Shown here piece by piece: positions 32,658 to 41,974 of a stretch of DNA of 64,000 nt (positions within the stretch are counted from its first letter, which is position 1; each line of letters begins with the position of its first letter). The stretch is from SSC4 sp964443225. GTDB lineage: Bacteria > Chloroflexota > Anaerolineae > SSC4 > Amarolineaceae. The position numbers and the translations under genes were made by a program. The DNA lies in the NCBI GenBank assembly GCA_964443225.1, contig CAYUCC010000021.1, positions 1-64,000 of the forward strand, in the 5' to 3' direction. Under the pieces are notes generated by a model. The model ran no database searches, was not told where the DNA came from, and was given only the letters and a program-made list of their open reading frames with translations.

Positions 32658-34424
32658 ATGAAAAGAATAGACACCGAAATCCTGATCATCGGTGGAGGCG
32701 CCACCGGCACGTCGATTGCCTGGGACGCATCACTGCGTGGCTTCCAGGTAATCCTGGTCGAAAAGCGCGACCTCACCCATGGCACGACCGGTCGCTTCCA
32801 CGGACTGCTGCACAGCGGCGGTCGTTATGTGGTCAAAGATCCAGGCAGCGCCACCGAATGCATCGAGGAAAACCGCATCCTGCGCCGGACGTACGCACAC
32901 TGCATCGAAGATACCTCTGGGTTTTTCGTCGTCACGCCAGAAGATGAGGGCGATTACCCTGAAAAATTCAAGGCAGGCTGCGAAGCAACCGGCGTACCCT
33001 GCACAGAAATTTCAATCGCCGAAGCGCTGCGCCGCGAGCCACTCCTCAATTCACGCAGCGTGCGCGTGTTCGAACTGCCCGACGGCTCAGCCGACAGCTT
33101 CCTGGCCACTCATGCCACCGCCCAGGCCGCACGTCTGGCAGGGGCCAAAATCCTGGTCTATCACGAAGTGATCGATTTGATTACGGAAGGGGTCGATCGT
33201 GACCGGCGCATGCTGGGCGCACGTGTCCGTAACGTCACCACCGGCGAGGACATAGAAATTCGCGCCCAGCTGACCATCAATGCCACCGGCGCGTGGAGCG
33301 GCCGCCTCGGTGCCATGGCTGGCATTACCATCAATGTCATCCCCGGCAAGGGCACGATGGTGGCCATGAACCACCGGCTTACCAATACGGTGCTCAACCG
33401 CTGCAAAAAACCTTCCGATGGTGATATCATCGTTCCGGTCCACACGGTCGCCGTCATCGGTACGACCGATGAACGCGTCATCGATCCCGAGAACCTGCGC
33501 ATCGAGCCCTGGGAAGTTCAGCTCATGCTGAGCGAAGGGGAAAAGCTCATTCCTGGCATCAGCCACGCCCGCGTCGTGCGCGCCTGGGCCGGTGTCCGGC
33601 CGCTTTACCAGGAGAGTTACACCGGCTCCAGCCGCGAAGCCACACGTGCCTTCACGCTGCTGCGCCACAACGAGCGCGACGGGATGACCGGTTTCCTGTC
33701 GATCCTGGGTGGCAAGTGGACGACCTTCCGCCTCATGGCGGAAAAGGTAGTCGATGCCGCCACCGAGCAGACTGGCACACGCAAACCCTGCACCACAGCC
33801 ACCACGGTTGTACCGGGCGTGGAACAGGGCGCGTACTGGCTGGGCCATCGCCTGCATGAGGTGGAGCACAACAAACTGCAAGGCGATCTCGTTTGTGAGT
33901 GTGAGCTCGTCACGCGGGCCATGGTCGAAAACGCCGCGCGCCGCAACCCGCTCGTCACCCTGGACGACCTGCGACGTGACGTGCGCCTGGGCATGGGTCC
34001 GTGCCAGGGCGGCTTTTGCACCTATCGCGCCACCGGAATTTTGCACGAAATGGGTGTGCATGCCGCACCCGCCAGTGCCGATGCCTACGAGCTGCAGGTC
34101 AGCGAAGAAGGTTCGGCGTGGGAGGTGGCGTATCTGCAGTCGCCGGCGCATAATGCCAACGGGCAAGACCGGCCAGCCCCACGTGTTCGCATGTCGAACG
34201 AGCAGGCTAACCTCCTCCTGCGTGATTTTCTGCAGGAACGCTGGAAAGGACTGGTGCCGATTCTTTGGGGCCAGCAGCTCAAACAGGAACGCCTGGACGA
34301 GCTGATCTACCTCAGCCTCATGAACGCCGACCACCTTCCCGTGGGTAACAAACGCAGCCCACTGACCGAGTTCTTCCAGACGGACACCACGCCGAATGAG
34401 AATCTGGAGAAACCTCATGGATGA
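32658..34424 (+). CDS. glpA: anaerobic glycerol-3-phosphate dehydrogenase subunit A (FAD)
   Basis: This 588-residue catalytic subunit oxidises glycerol 3-phosphate to DHAP. The FAD motif IIGGGATGTSIAWDASLRG is at 10-28, with the DAO-family text HGTTGRFHGLLHSGGRY. The C-terminal region (about 410-460) carries a BFD-like [2Fe-2S] site: CECELVTR and MGPCQGGFC supply the cysteines. An extra C-terminal stretch makes it longer than the E. coli protein (542). No signal peptide, so it is membrane-associated through GlpC. It overlaps glpB by 8 bp. Confidence 0.94.
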   Translation: MKRIDTEILIIGGGATGTSIAWDASLRGFQVILVEKRDLTHGTTGRFHGLLHSGGRYVVKDPGSATECIEENRILRRTYAHCIEDTSGFFVVTPEDEGDYPEKFKAGCEATGVPCTEISIAEALRREPLLNSRSVRVFELPDGSADSFLATHATAQAARLAGAKILVYHEVIDLITEGVDRDRRMLGARVRNVTTGEDIEIRAQLTINATGAWSGRLGAMAGITINVIPGKGTMVAMNHRLTNTVLNRCKKPSDGDIIVPVHTVAVIGTTDERVIDPENLRIEPWEVQLMLSEGEKLIPGISHARVVRAWAGVRPLYQESYTGSSREATRAFTLLRHNERDGMTGFLSILGGKWTTFRLMAEKVVDAATEQTGTRKPCTTATTVVPGVEQGAYWLGHRLHEVEHNKLQGDLVCECELVTRAMVENAARRNPLVTLDDLRRDVRLGMGPCQGGFCTYRATGILHEMGVHAAPASADAYELQVSEEGSAWEVAYLQSPAHNANGQDRPAPRVRMSNEQANLLLRDFLQERWKGLVPILWGQQLKQERLDELIYLSLMNADHLPVGNKRSPLTEFFQTDTTPNENLEKPHG

Positions 34425-35682
34425 TCTACTCGTTATCGGCGCCGGTTTGGCCGGTTTGTCGGCTGCCTATACGGCGGCCAAAAATGGGCTGAAAGTGCGC
34501 GTCATCACCAAGGGGTTGGCCACCACCCACTGGAACGCCGGTGCGGTGGATGTGCTCGGTTATGTCGAAAATGGCACCGAACGCCAACCGGTGACGCGTC
34601 CACTGGATGCCGTATCTGCGTTCAATGAGACGCACACGGGCCATCCCTATGGTTTGGTGACGCCCGCCCTGCTGGCGAACGCCTTCGAATCGTTTGCTGG
34701 TTGGGCACAGGAAGCCGGTCTGCCCTACGCCGGCGCCAACGCGGCCGGTGACAACCTGCTGCTGCCCTCGCCAGTGGGTGCGGCACGCCCGACCTATTTG
34801 GCACCACGCGCCCAAATTGCGGGCGACTTGCAGCGCAAAGAACCGTTCGTGATCGTCGGTTTCCACGGGCTGCGTGACTTCTTCCCCGAGCTCATCGCCA
34901 GCAACCTGGTCGAGCAGGGGCATGCGGCGCGCACGGTGTTCCTCCCGCTCGAACTGTTGACCGAGCAAAGCGATCGTAATACGATTCAGCTGGCCCAGGC
35001 GCTGGACGATTCGCTGCGCACCGCCAAACTCGGACGCGAACTGAAAGGGATTGTCAAAGCCGGCGAACGGATCGGTTTGCCCGCGATCCTGGGCATGCAG
35101 CACCACACGCGCGTGGTCGAGGACCTGCGCGCTCAGAGTGGGGTACCGATTTTCGAAATCCCCACCCTGCCGCCGAGTGTGCCAGGGGTTCGCCTGCATA
35201 AGGCGTTGTCGCATCAATTGACCAAACTGGGCGTGCGCATCGAAATAAACCAGGAGGCAAAGGGTTTCCACGCCGAGAATGGAAAGATCGTATGGGTCGA
35301 AACTGCCACCAGTTCACGCCCCTTGAAACACCGCTCCAGGGCTTTTCTCCTGGCGACGGGGGGTATTCTGGGTGCAGGTTTCAACACCGATCATACAGGC
35401 CGTGTCTGGGAAGTGGTCTTCGACCTGCCGCTGACCGTGCCACAGCGACGCAGCCAGTGGTTCCGGCCCCTCTTCATGGACCCGGCAGGCCATCCGGTCT
35501 TCCAGGGGGGTGTGACCGTCAATCGTCAATTCCAGCCCATCGGTGATGATGGCCAGCCCGTGTACGGCAACCTGTGGGCCGCCGGTGGTTTGTTGGCCAA
35601 CGCCGATCCAATCAACGAACGCAGCCTGGAGGGCATCGCTATTGCCACCGGAATGAACGCTGCGACGCAGATAAAGGACTAG
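34417..35682 (+). CDS. glpB: anaerobic glycerol-3-phosphate dehydrogenase subunit B
   Basis: This 421-residue flavoprotein has LLVIGAGLAGLSAAYTAAKNG at its N-terminus (FAD/NAD Rossmann motif) and a second dinucleotide-like segment AFLLATGGILGAGF near residue 315. FMDPAGHPVFQGGVTVN and AAGGLLANADPINERSLEGIAIATG match GlpB. The ATG at 34417 is chosen because the seven upstream codons of the open frame lie inside glpA. GGAGA precedes it. It links GlpA to the iron-sulfur subunit GlpC, 2 bp downstream. Confidence 0.93.
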   Translation: MDDLLVIGAGLAGLSAAYTAAKNGLKVRVITKGLATTHWNAGAVDVLGYVENGTERQPVTRPLDAVSAFNETHTGHPYGLVTPALLANAFESFAGWAQEAGLPYAGANAAGDNLLLPSPVGAARPTYLAPRAQIAGDLQRKEPFVIVGFHGLRDFFPELIASNLVEQGHAARTVFLPLELLTEQSDRNTIQLAQALDDSLRTAKLGRELKGIVKAGERIGLPAILGMQHHTRVVEDLRAQSGVPIFEIPTLPPSVPGVRLHKALSHQLTKLGVRIEINQEAKGFHAENGKIVWVETATSSRPLKHRSRAFLLATGGILGAGFNTDHTGRVWEVVFDLPLTVPQRRSQWFRPLFMDPAGHPVFQGGVTVNRQFQPIGDDGQPVYGNLWAAGGLLANADPINERSLEGIAIATGMNAATQIKD

Positions 35683-35684
35683 CC

Positions 35685-36953
35685 ATGCACACGATTTCCT
35701 GGCAATCCGTAGATGTCACCCTCGACGAATGTATCAAGTGCAATGTCTGCACCAGTTACTGCCCGGTTGCGGCCGTAACCGATAAGTTCCACGGTCCCAA
35801 ATATTCGGGACCGCAGGCACAGCGCTTCCGCGAGGGCGGACAGGCCAAAACGCCGGACATATCGGTCGATTACTGCTCCGGCTGCCGCGTGTGCAATGAA
35901 GTGTGTCCGTCGGGCGTCAAGATCGCCGAGATGAATGCGCGTGCCCGTGCCGCCATTGCGGCTGAAAACGGCATTCCCTTGCGCAACCGGCTGCTGGGCC
36001 GCAACGAGATGTTGGGCAAAATCGGCAGTGTCGTGCCCGGATTGGCCAATTTTGGCATGCACAACACCCTCAGCCGACTCCTCGCCGAAAAGGTGATGGG
36101 CATCGCGCGCGAAGCACCGCTGCCCTACTGGAGCACCGACGGCACCTTCGGCGACTGGTTCAAACGTACCCAGGGCAGCCGGCTCAAGTCGGACAAAAAA
36201 GTGGTGTACTACCACGGCTGTGCCACGATGTACTACGAGCCCTTCATCGGCAAGGCCGCGGTGGCGGTATTCGAACACAACGGCTTCGAAGTGATCGTAC
36301 CGCCACAGAACTGCTGCGGTCTCCCGATGTTGAGCAACGGTGAATTCAACACCGCGGCCGAGTACCATCATCGCAACGTCAACTACCTGGCCGATTATGC
36401 CATCCAGGGACTGCCGGTCGTCGGCACCAGCCCCAGCTGCACACTGACACTCAAGGAGGAGGCACCCGAACTCCTGGACATGCACGACGAACGTGCGCAT
36501 GCCCTGACCATGGGGACGTGGGATATCTTCGAGTGGCTGCGCGAACTGCACGACCACGGCGAGCTGAAGACCGACTTCAAACCGCTGAACATGCTGCTGC
36601 CGTACCATGCACCGTGTCAGTACCGTGCACACCGCGTCGGCAAACCATCCATGGAGATCATGCAGCTGATTCCCGGGCTCGATGTACGAGACAGTGAGGC
36701 ACCCTGCTGTGGCATCACCGGCACCTACGGCTACAAGGTCGAAAAATACCAGATCGCCATGGACGTCGGTGCACAGCTCTTCGGCTTCGTGCGCGCCCAG
36801 GGTAACGGGGTCACTATGACCGCCTGTGATACCGAAACCTGTCGCTGGCAGATAGAACACGGTACACATCTGCCCAGCCGCCACCCGATCGAAATCCTGG
36901 CTGCGGCCTATGGTCTGTACGATCTGGAAACACGCAAGCTGCTCAACGAGTAG
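35685..36953 (+). CDS. glpC: anaerobic glycerol-3-phosphate dehydrogenase subunit C (iron-sulfur)
   Basis: This 422-residue membrane-linked electron-transfer subunit has two [4Fe-4S] motifs, CIKCNVCTSYCP (about 16-27) and CSGCRVCNEVCP (about 65-76). Two cysteine-rich CCG domains follow, with NCCGLPML and PCCGITGTYGYK and the companion SPSCTLTLKEE. It passes electrons from GlpAB towards the quinone pool. The ATG at 35685 sits 2 bp after glpB; the longer upstream frame overlaps glpB and is not used. Confidence 0.94.
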   Translation: MHTISWQSVDVTLDECIKCNVCTSYCPVAAVTDKFHGPKYSGPQAQRFREGGQAKTPDISVDYCSGCRVCNEVCPSGVKIAEMNARARAAIAAENGIPLRNRLLGRNEMLGKIGSVVPGLANFGMHNTLSRLLAEKVMGIAREAPLPYWSTDGTFGDWFKRTQGSRLKSDKKVVYYHGCATMYYEPFIGKAAVAVFEHNGFEVIVPPQNCCGLPMLSNGEFNTAAEYHHRNVNYLADYAIQGLPVVGTSPSCTLTLKEEAPELLDMHDERAHALTMGTWDIFEWLRELHDHGELKTDFKPLNMLLPYHAPCQYRAHRVGKPSMEIMQLIPGLDVRDSEAPCCGITGTYGYKVEKYQIAMDVGAQLFGFVRAQGNGVTMTACDTETCRWQIEHGTHLPSRHPIEILAAAYGLYDLETRKLLNE

Positions 36954-37051
36954 CTGGCTCAATACAAACGCATACAGAAATCGAACCGCTGACGGGGGTT
37001 GGCCTTTTGCCAGGGACTTGCCGGCCGACCCCCCCGAATCTCGAGTGTTCC

Positions 37052-37729
37052 GTGACAGCAGCTGCACCTGGTCATCTTGCGGTATCGACCGGCGACGGGT
37101 GGGAAAATGCCTGGGCACCCTATGACGAAGCGACGTACCGTTTTGCGCTGACCCACGTCACGCCAACGGACGTCGTCCTCGATATCGGCGCGGGTGATCT
37201 ACGACTGGCCCGCCGCCTGGCGCAGATCGCCCGCCGCGTGGTTGCCATCGAACGTCAGCCCGATGTGCTTGCGCACGTCGACCTGGCGGGACTTCCCACC
37301 AACCTGCACGTCATCCGGGCCGATGCGCGGACCTGGCCGTTTCCGGGTGATGTGTCGGTGGGGATCCTGCTGATGCGCCACTGCACCTGCGTCGGCGACT
37401 ACATCCAGCGCCTGCGTGCCGCCGGCGGGCAACGCCTGATTACCAATGCCCGCTGGGGATTCGGCTGCGAAGCGATAGACTTGTGGTCTGCCGTGCCCTG
37501 GGAAGACCTGGCCGGTGGGTGGTATGGCTGTCGCTGCGGCGCCGCCGGCTTCAAACCGCTGCCACCGGAGCTGCTGAGCGATGCGCTGCTTTGGCAGCAC
37601 CACGAGGTGACTGCGTGCCCACGCTGCGCGCGGTTTCCACCGCAAAAGAACACACAACACACAGAAGATCTTTTGGGTTTGAGGAGTCATTATGCGCCTG
37701 AAGGGAAAACGTATTGCGATCCTGGTTGA
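37052..37729 (+). CDS. SAM-dependent methyltransferase-like protein with repeat-derived C-terminus
   Basis: About 225 residues with a Rossmann motif I DVVLDIGAGDLRLARRL and the motif II acidic residue in VVAIERQPDV, resembling rRNA dimethyltransferase-type SAM binding. Substrate unknown. Cys-rich pairs (WYGCRCGAAG and ACPRCARFP) in the C-terminal part could bind zinc. The reading frame runs on through a dispersed GCAAAAGAACACACAACACA repeat and overlaps the next gene by 38 bp, so the natural C-terminus is likely altered. A GTG at 37052 is the preferred start; a TTG at 37007 is possible. Confidence 0.65.
   Translation: MTAAAPGHLAVSTGDGWENAWAPYDEATYRFALTHVTPTDVVLDIGAGDLRLARRLAQIARRVVAIERQPDVLAHVDLAGLPTNLHVIRADARTWPFPGDVSVGILLMRHCTCVGDYIQRLRAAGGQRLITNARWGFGCEAIDLWSAVPWEDLAGGWYGCRCGAAGFKPLPPELLSDALLWQHHEVTACPRCARFPPQKNTQHTEDLLGLRSHYAPEGKTYCDPG
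37635..37668. repeat. CCGCAAAAGAACACACAACAC dispersed repeat inside the methyltransferase 3' end
   Basis: The stretch is related to the words at 13891-13919 and 55824-55891. Its position inside an open reading frame indicates insertion or growth of the repeat at the old gene end. Confidence 0.5.
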
Positions 37730-38219
37730 AGAGGGGTTCGAGGATCTCGAGTTCTGGGTACCCTTGATGCGGATGCAGGAAGAGGGTGCCACGGTCACGG
37801 TGGTTGGGTTGGAAAAAGGCAAGACGGTGCACAGCAAAGCCGGCTGTCTGTCTGCCAGGGCCGACGCCGCGGCAAGTGATGTGCACGCCGACACGTTCGA
37901 TGGCCTGATCGTACCGGGTGGCTGGGCTCCGGACAAACTGCGCCGCTACGACGCCGTCAAAGCCTTCGTGCGCGACTTCGACGACCAGGGCAAAACCATC
38001 GGTATGATCTGCCACGCCGGCCTGGTTGGCATTTCGGCGGGCATCGTCCGTGGTCATCGCGCTACCGGCAGCCTGGGTATCAAGGACGACCTGGTCAACG
38101 CCGGGGCCACCTGGGTCGACGAACCGGCGTTCCGCGACGGTAATCAGGTGTGGGGTCGCGTGGTCCCCGATATCCCCGATTTCTGTCGCGAACTGGTCAC
38201 AGCCCTCGCCGGCGATTGA
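37692..38219 (+). CDS. DJ-1/PfpI family protein (possible glyoxalase III/deglycase)
   Basis: This 175-residue protein has the PfpI fold: AILVEEGFEDLEFW with conserved Glu14, LIVPGGWAPD, and the nucleophile elbow MICHAGLVGIS with Cys107 and adjacent His108. Relatives act on methylglyoxal or glycated proteins, though assignments are debated. It lies between glpC and the DhaM-HPr-EI gene. Methylglyoxal forms readily from DHAP and DHA, so a protective role in this pathway is a reasonable inference. GAGGAG precedes the ATG at 37692. Confidence 0.85.
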   Translation: MRLKGKRIAILVEEGFEDLEFWVPLMRMQEEGATVTVVGLEKGKTVHSKAGCLSARADAAASDVHADTFDGLIVPGGWAPDKLRRYDAVKAFVRDFDDQGKTIGMICHAGLVGISAGIVRGHRATGSLGIKDDLVNAGATWVDEPAFRDGNQVWGRVVPDIPDFCRELVTALAGD

Positions 38220-38308
38220 ACCGTCGGCGCACGGTAAGAAGGTCTCACCACTGCTGCCGTCGGGACCTGTTTCCTGACCATCACTGTTCACACACAAAGG
38301 AAAACCGC

Positions 38309-40831
38309 ATGGTTGGCCTGGTTATCGTCTCACACAGCCACACCCTCGCCCAGGGTGTGTTGGAACTGGCAAGGCAAATGTCGTCACCGGCGGTGCAGAT
38401 TGCCGTCGCAGGCGGTATTCGTGAAGGCCCCGATCAGTTTGCCCTCGGCACCGATGCCATGATGGTCCTCGAGGCGATCCAGGAGGTGTTCGATCCGGCG
38501 GGTGTCCTGGTGCTCATGGACCTTGGCAGCGCCGTGCTGAGTGCCGAGATGGCGCTCGATTTCCTGGACGAGGACATGCGTCCCCACGTCCGGCTCTGCG
38601 AGGCACCCCTGGTGGAAGGTACCCTGGCGGCCGCCGTGCAGGCCGGGTTGGACAGCCCACTGGATGTCGTTGCGGCCGAGGCGCGCAGTGCGCTGCTGCC
38701 CAAAGCCTCGCAGCTGGGGGTGACCATCACGGAGGCACCGGTGGCTGCCGTCGACACGACCGGCACAGCTGTCACGCGGCGTCTCATCGTACACAACCGC
38801 CTGGGACTGCACGCCCGGCCGGCCGCACGCTTCGTACAGACCGTGGGCCGTTTTCAGTCGACGGTGACCGTGCGCAATCTGTCACGCAGCGGCCCAGCCG
38901 TCGATGCGCGCAGCATCAACCTGGTGGCGACCCAGGCGATCCGGCAGAACAACGAAATCGAACTCACGGCCCAGGGTGCCGATGCTCAGGAGGCCCTGGC
39001 CGCCATTCAAGCCCTGGCCGACGCCAATTTCGGAGACGATGACGGTGACCTCGGCGCGGCACCGGCCATCCCTGCTGCAACGCTCGCGGCAGCGGCCCCT
39101 GGAGAAGCCCAACGCGTCATCCAGGGTATTGCCGCCTCACCCGGCGTCGCCCTGGGGCCCGTGCAGCACTTCAAACCGCTGGCACCCACCGTGACGCGCC
39201 ACGCGATAACGGACCCGGCGGCCGAATGGAACCGGCTGCGTGCCGCGATCGAGGCGACGCGGACGCGCGTCACGAACACCCGCCAGCGTCTCGCCCAGGC
39301 TGAATCGGGTTACGCCGCGGCCATTTTCGACGCTCACCTGCTGTTTCTCGACGACCCGGCCCTGCTCGACCCGGCCCGCGCGGCGATGACCGACCAACAC
39401 ATCAACGCCGAAGCCGCCTGGCAAGAGTCGATCGAGACCATGGCCGATACCTACGAAAACCTGGACGACGACTATTTTCGCGCCCGTGCCGCCGACGTAC
39501 GCGACGTCGGACGCCAGGTGCTGCTGGCATTGTCCGGCCAGGGTTCGACGACGTTCACCCTGACTGCGCCCGCCATCCTGATCGCCGAAGACCTGACACC
39601 CAGCGACACCGCCAACCTCGATCGTGACAACGTACTGGCGATTTGCACCGCGCTCGGTGGTCCCACCTCGCACAGCGCCATCCTGGCCCGTACCCTGGGT
39701 TTGCCGGCGATTGTTGGCCTGGGGCCGCGTGCCCTGGCTCTCCCCGTCAACAGCCGCGTGGTGGTCGATGGGGACAGTGGGCGGCTGTGGGCCGAGCCAA
39801 CCGCCGAACAATGGACCGAATTCACGGCCCGCCGTGCGCGCTGGTTGGCGGCCCGCGCCGATGCCCTGGCGGCCAGCCGCGCGCTGACGACCACCGCCGA
39901 TGGGGTGCGTGTCGAGGTGGTGGCCAACATCGGCAGCCTGGCGGATGCCCGCCGTGCCCTGGAAGCGGGTGCCGAAGGGGTAGGGCTGCTGCGCACCGAG
40001 TTCCTCTTCCTCGAACGTAACACGGCGCCTACCGAAGAAGAGCAGGTCGCGCTGCTGCGCCCCATTTTTGAGGCCATGGGCGATCGCCCGCTGGTCGTGC
40101 GTACGCTCGACGTAGGCGGCGACAAGGAGCTGGCCTACGTCAACCTGGGGCACGAGGACAATCCCTTTTTGGGCACACGGGCAATCCGTCTCTACCGCGA
40201 ACGCCTCGACTTGATCGAGCCGCAGCTGCGGGCTATTCTGCGGGCGGGCGCCGGCCACCCCGTGCGCATCATGTTTCCGATGATTGCGACACGCAGCGAG
40301 GTCGAGTTTGCCCGCGACCTGGTCAACCGTATGCAGGCCGAATTGGCACGGGACAACATCGCCACACCGCACGATTTGCAGGTGGGCATTATGATCGAGA
40401 TTCCGGCCGCGGCGATTCTGGCCGATCAGCTGGCGGAGATGGTCGATTTCTTCAGTATTGGCACGAACGACCTGACGCAGTACACCATGGCCGCCGAACG
40501 CGGCAACCCACGCGTGGCCTACCTGGCCGATGCCCTCCACCCCGCAGTCCTGCACTTGATTGCCGACGTCATTGCGGCGGCGCATCAGCACGGACGCTGG
40601 GTGGGCGTCTGCGGCGAGTTGGCGGGGGACCCAACCGCGATACCGATCCTGCTCGGCCTGGGTCTGGACGAGTTCAGCATGAACCCCGCCGCCATCCCCG
40701 AAGCCAAACAGGTGATCCGCACCTGGCACGGCGACCACGCCCACGCGCTGGCGCTGGCAGCCCTCTCGCAAAAATCGGCCGAAGCCGTGCGGGCGTTGGT
40801 TGGGGGGGAGGGAGTACGGAGTACGGAGTAG
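38309..40831 (+). CDS. dhaM: fused DhaM phosphotransfer domain, HPr and PTS Enzyme I
   Basis: This 840-residue soluble protein joins three phosphocarriers. Residues 1-130 are DhaM (PTS EIIA of the mannose type): MVGLVIVSHS with active His9. Residues 155-240 are HPr: LGLHARPAARF with His168. Residues 265-840 are Enzyme I: GGPTSHSAILA with phosphohistidine His455, GVGLLRTEFLF, and GTNDLTQYTMA. Phosphate passes PEP to His455 to His168 to His9, then to DhaL-bound ADP. E. coli DhaM also has an HPr and a partial EI domain; here EI appears complete, so the kinase may be independent of a general PTS. An AAAGGAAAA site supports the ATG at 38309. Confidence 0.94.
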   Translation: MVGLVIVSHSHTLAQGVLELARQMSSPAVQIAVAGGIREGPDQFALGTDAMMVLEAIQEVFDPAGVLVLMDLGSAVLSAEMALDFLDEDMRPHVRLCEAPLVEGTLAAAVQAGLDSPLDVVAAEARSALLPKASQLGVTITEAPVAAVDTTGTAVTRRLIVHNRLGLHARPAARFVQTVGRFQSTVTVRNLSRSGPAVDARSINLVATQAIRQNNEIELTAQGADAQEALAAIQALADANFGDDDGDLGAAPAIPAATLAAAAPGEAQRVIQGIAASPGVALGPVQHFKPLAPTVTRHAITDPAAEWNRLRAAIEATRTRVTNTRQRLAQAESGYAAAIFDAHLLFLDDPALLDPARAAMTDQHINAEAAWQESIETMADTYENLDDDYFRARAADVRDVGRQVLLALSGQGSTTFTLTAPAILIAEDLTPSDTANLDRDNVLAICTALGGPTSHSAILARTLGLPAIVGLGPRALALPVNSRVVVDGDSGRLWAEPTAEQWTEFTARRARWLAARADALAASRALTTTADGVRVEVVANIGSLADARRALEAGAEGVGLLRTEFLFLERNTAPTEEEQVALLRPIFEAMGDRPLVVRTLDVGGDKELAYVNLGHEDNPFLGTRAIRLYRERLDLIEPQLRAILRAGAGHPVRIMFPMIATRSEVEFARDLVNRMQAELARDNIATPHDLQVGIMIEIPAAAILADQLAEMVDFFSIGTNDLTQYTMAAERGNPRVAYLADALHPAVLHLIADVIAAAHQHGRWVGVCGELAGDPTAIPILLGLGLDEFSMNPAAIPEAKQVIRTWHGDHAHALALAALSQKSAEAVRALVGGEGVRSTE

Positions 40832-40836
40832 GAATC

Positions 40837-41958
40837 ATGTCCGTCGTCGAAATCGATACCCGCAACCGTAACCAGGTACGAAAGTTCCTGCGTTTTCCGT
40901 TCGACCTGTACCGCAATACGCCGCAGTGGGTGCCGCCGCTGGCATCCGACGCGGCGCGTATGCTGGACCGGTCGCATCACCCGTTCTACCAGCATTCGGA
41001 CGCGGCGTTTTTCCTGGCCGAGGCGGGTGAGCGCATCGTCGGGCGCATCGCCGTGCTCGACAACCGCCACTACAACGAGTACAACCACGAAAAGACCGCG
41101 TTCTTTTATCTGTTCGAATGTGAGGAGCGTCAGGACACAGCCCAGGCGCTGTTCGATGCCGCATTTGGGTGGGCCCGTGGCCGTGGGTTGGACCGTATCC
41201 AGGGACCCAAGGGTTTCACAGCATTGGACGGCATGGGGCTGTTGGTCGACGGTTTCAACCACCGGCCCGCGTTGGGCATTCCCTACAACCTGCCCTATTA
41301 CGCGACCTTCCTCGAGGCGGCGGGCTTCATCGGCAGCGGCGACGTCGTGTCCGGATACCTGAGCGCAAAGGCTGCTTTTCCCGACCGCATCCACCGCCTG
41401 TCCGAGGCGGTGCAGAAGCGCCGCGGCCTGACTATTGCCCGCTTTCGTTCGCGACGTGACCTGCGGGCACTGGTGCCCAAACTGGGCACCCTGTACAACG
41501 CCTCGTTGACCGGCACGACCGGCAATGTGCCCTTGACCGAGGACGAAATCCAGACGATCGCCAACCAGATGCTGATGTTTGCTGATCCGCGCTTGATCAA
41601 AATCGTCATGAAGGATGATGACCCGATCGGCTATCTTTTTGCCTATCCCGACATCTCGGCGGCTGTTCAGCGGACCGCGGGGCGGATTTATCCGTTGGGT
41701 TGGATCGACCTCCTCTGGGAGCTGCGGCGTACGAAGTGGATCAACATCAACGGCGCAGCGATCGTCGAGCAGTACCGCGGTCTGGGGGGAACGGCGATTC
41801 TGTTCAGTGAGATGTACAAGAGTGTCGTCGAAGGCGGGTTCGAGCACGCCGATGTGGTGCAGATCGGCGTAAGCAACGAAAACATGCAGCGCGAGATGCG
41901 TGACCTGGGGATCGATTTCTACAAAACACACCGCAACTACACGCGCGCGATCGATTGA
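40837..41958 (+). CDS. GNAT-like N-acetyltransferase family protein (YghO-like)
   Basis: This 373-residue protein contains a GNAT-type core. VGRIAVLDNRHYNEYN and the C-terminal INGAAIVEQYRGLGGTAILFSEMYKS carry the acetyl-CoA pyrophosphate loop (R-x-x-G-x-G/A pattern in QYRGLGGTA) near residues 305-313. Members of this family are described as hypothetical acetyltransferases; no substrate is known. It starts 5 bp after the DhaM-HPr-EI gene, in a GAGTACGGAGTAC repeat, so it could be the last gene of the island. Confidence 0.75.
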   Translation: MSVVEIDTRNRNQVRKFLRFPFDLYRNTPQWVPPLASDAARMLDRSHHPFYQHSDAAFFLAEAGERIVGRIAVLDNRHYNEYNHEKTAFFYLFECEERQDTAQALFDAAFGWARGRGLDRIQGPKGFTALDGMGLLVDGFNHRPALGIPYNLPYYATFLEAAGFIGSGDVVSGYLSAKAAFPDRIHRLSEAVQKRRGLTIARFRSRRDLRALVPKLGTLYNASLTGTTGNVPLTEDEIQTIANQMLMFADPRLIKIVMKDDDPIGYLFAYPDISAAVQRTAGRIYPLGWIDLLWELRRTKWININGAAIVEQYRGLGGTAILFSEMYKSVVEGGFEHADVVQIGVSNENMQREMRDLGIDFYKTHRNYTRAID

Positions 41959-41974
41959 AGATCGTCACCGTTCG

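Noticed and set aside
35679..37118. 479-residue minus-strand open frame opposite glpC
   Set aside because: glpC has intact iron-sulfur cluster motifs in the plus strand and the antisense product has no recognisable domain.
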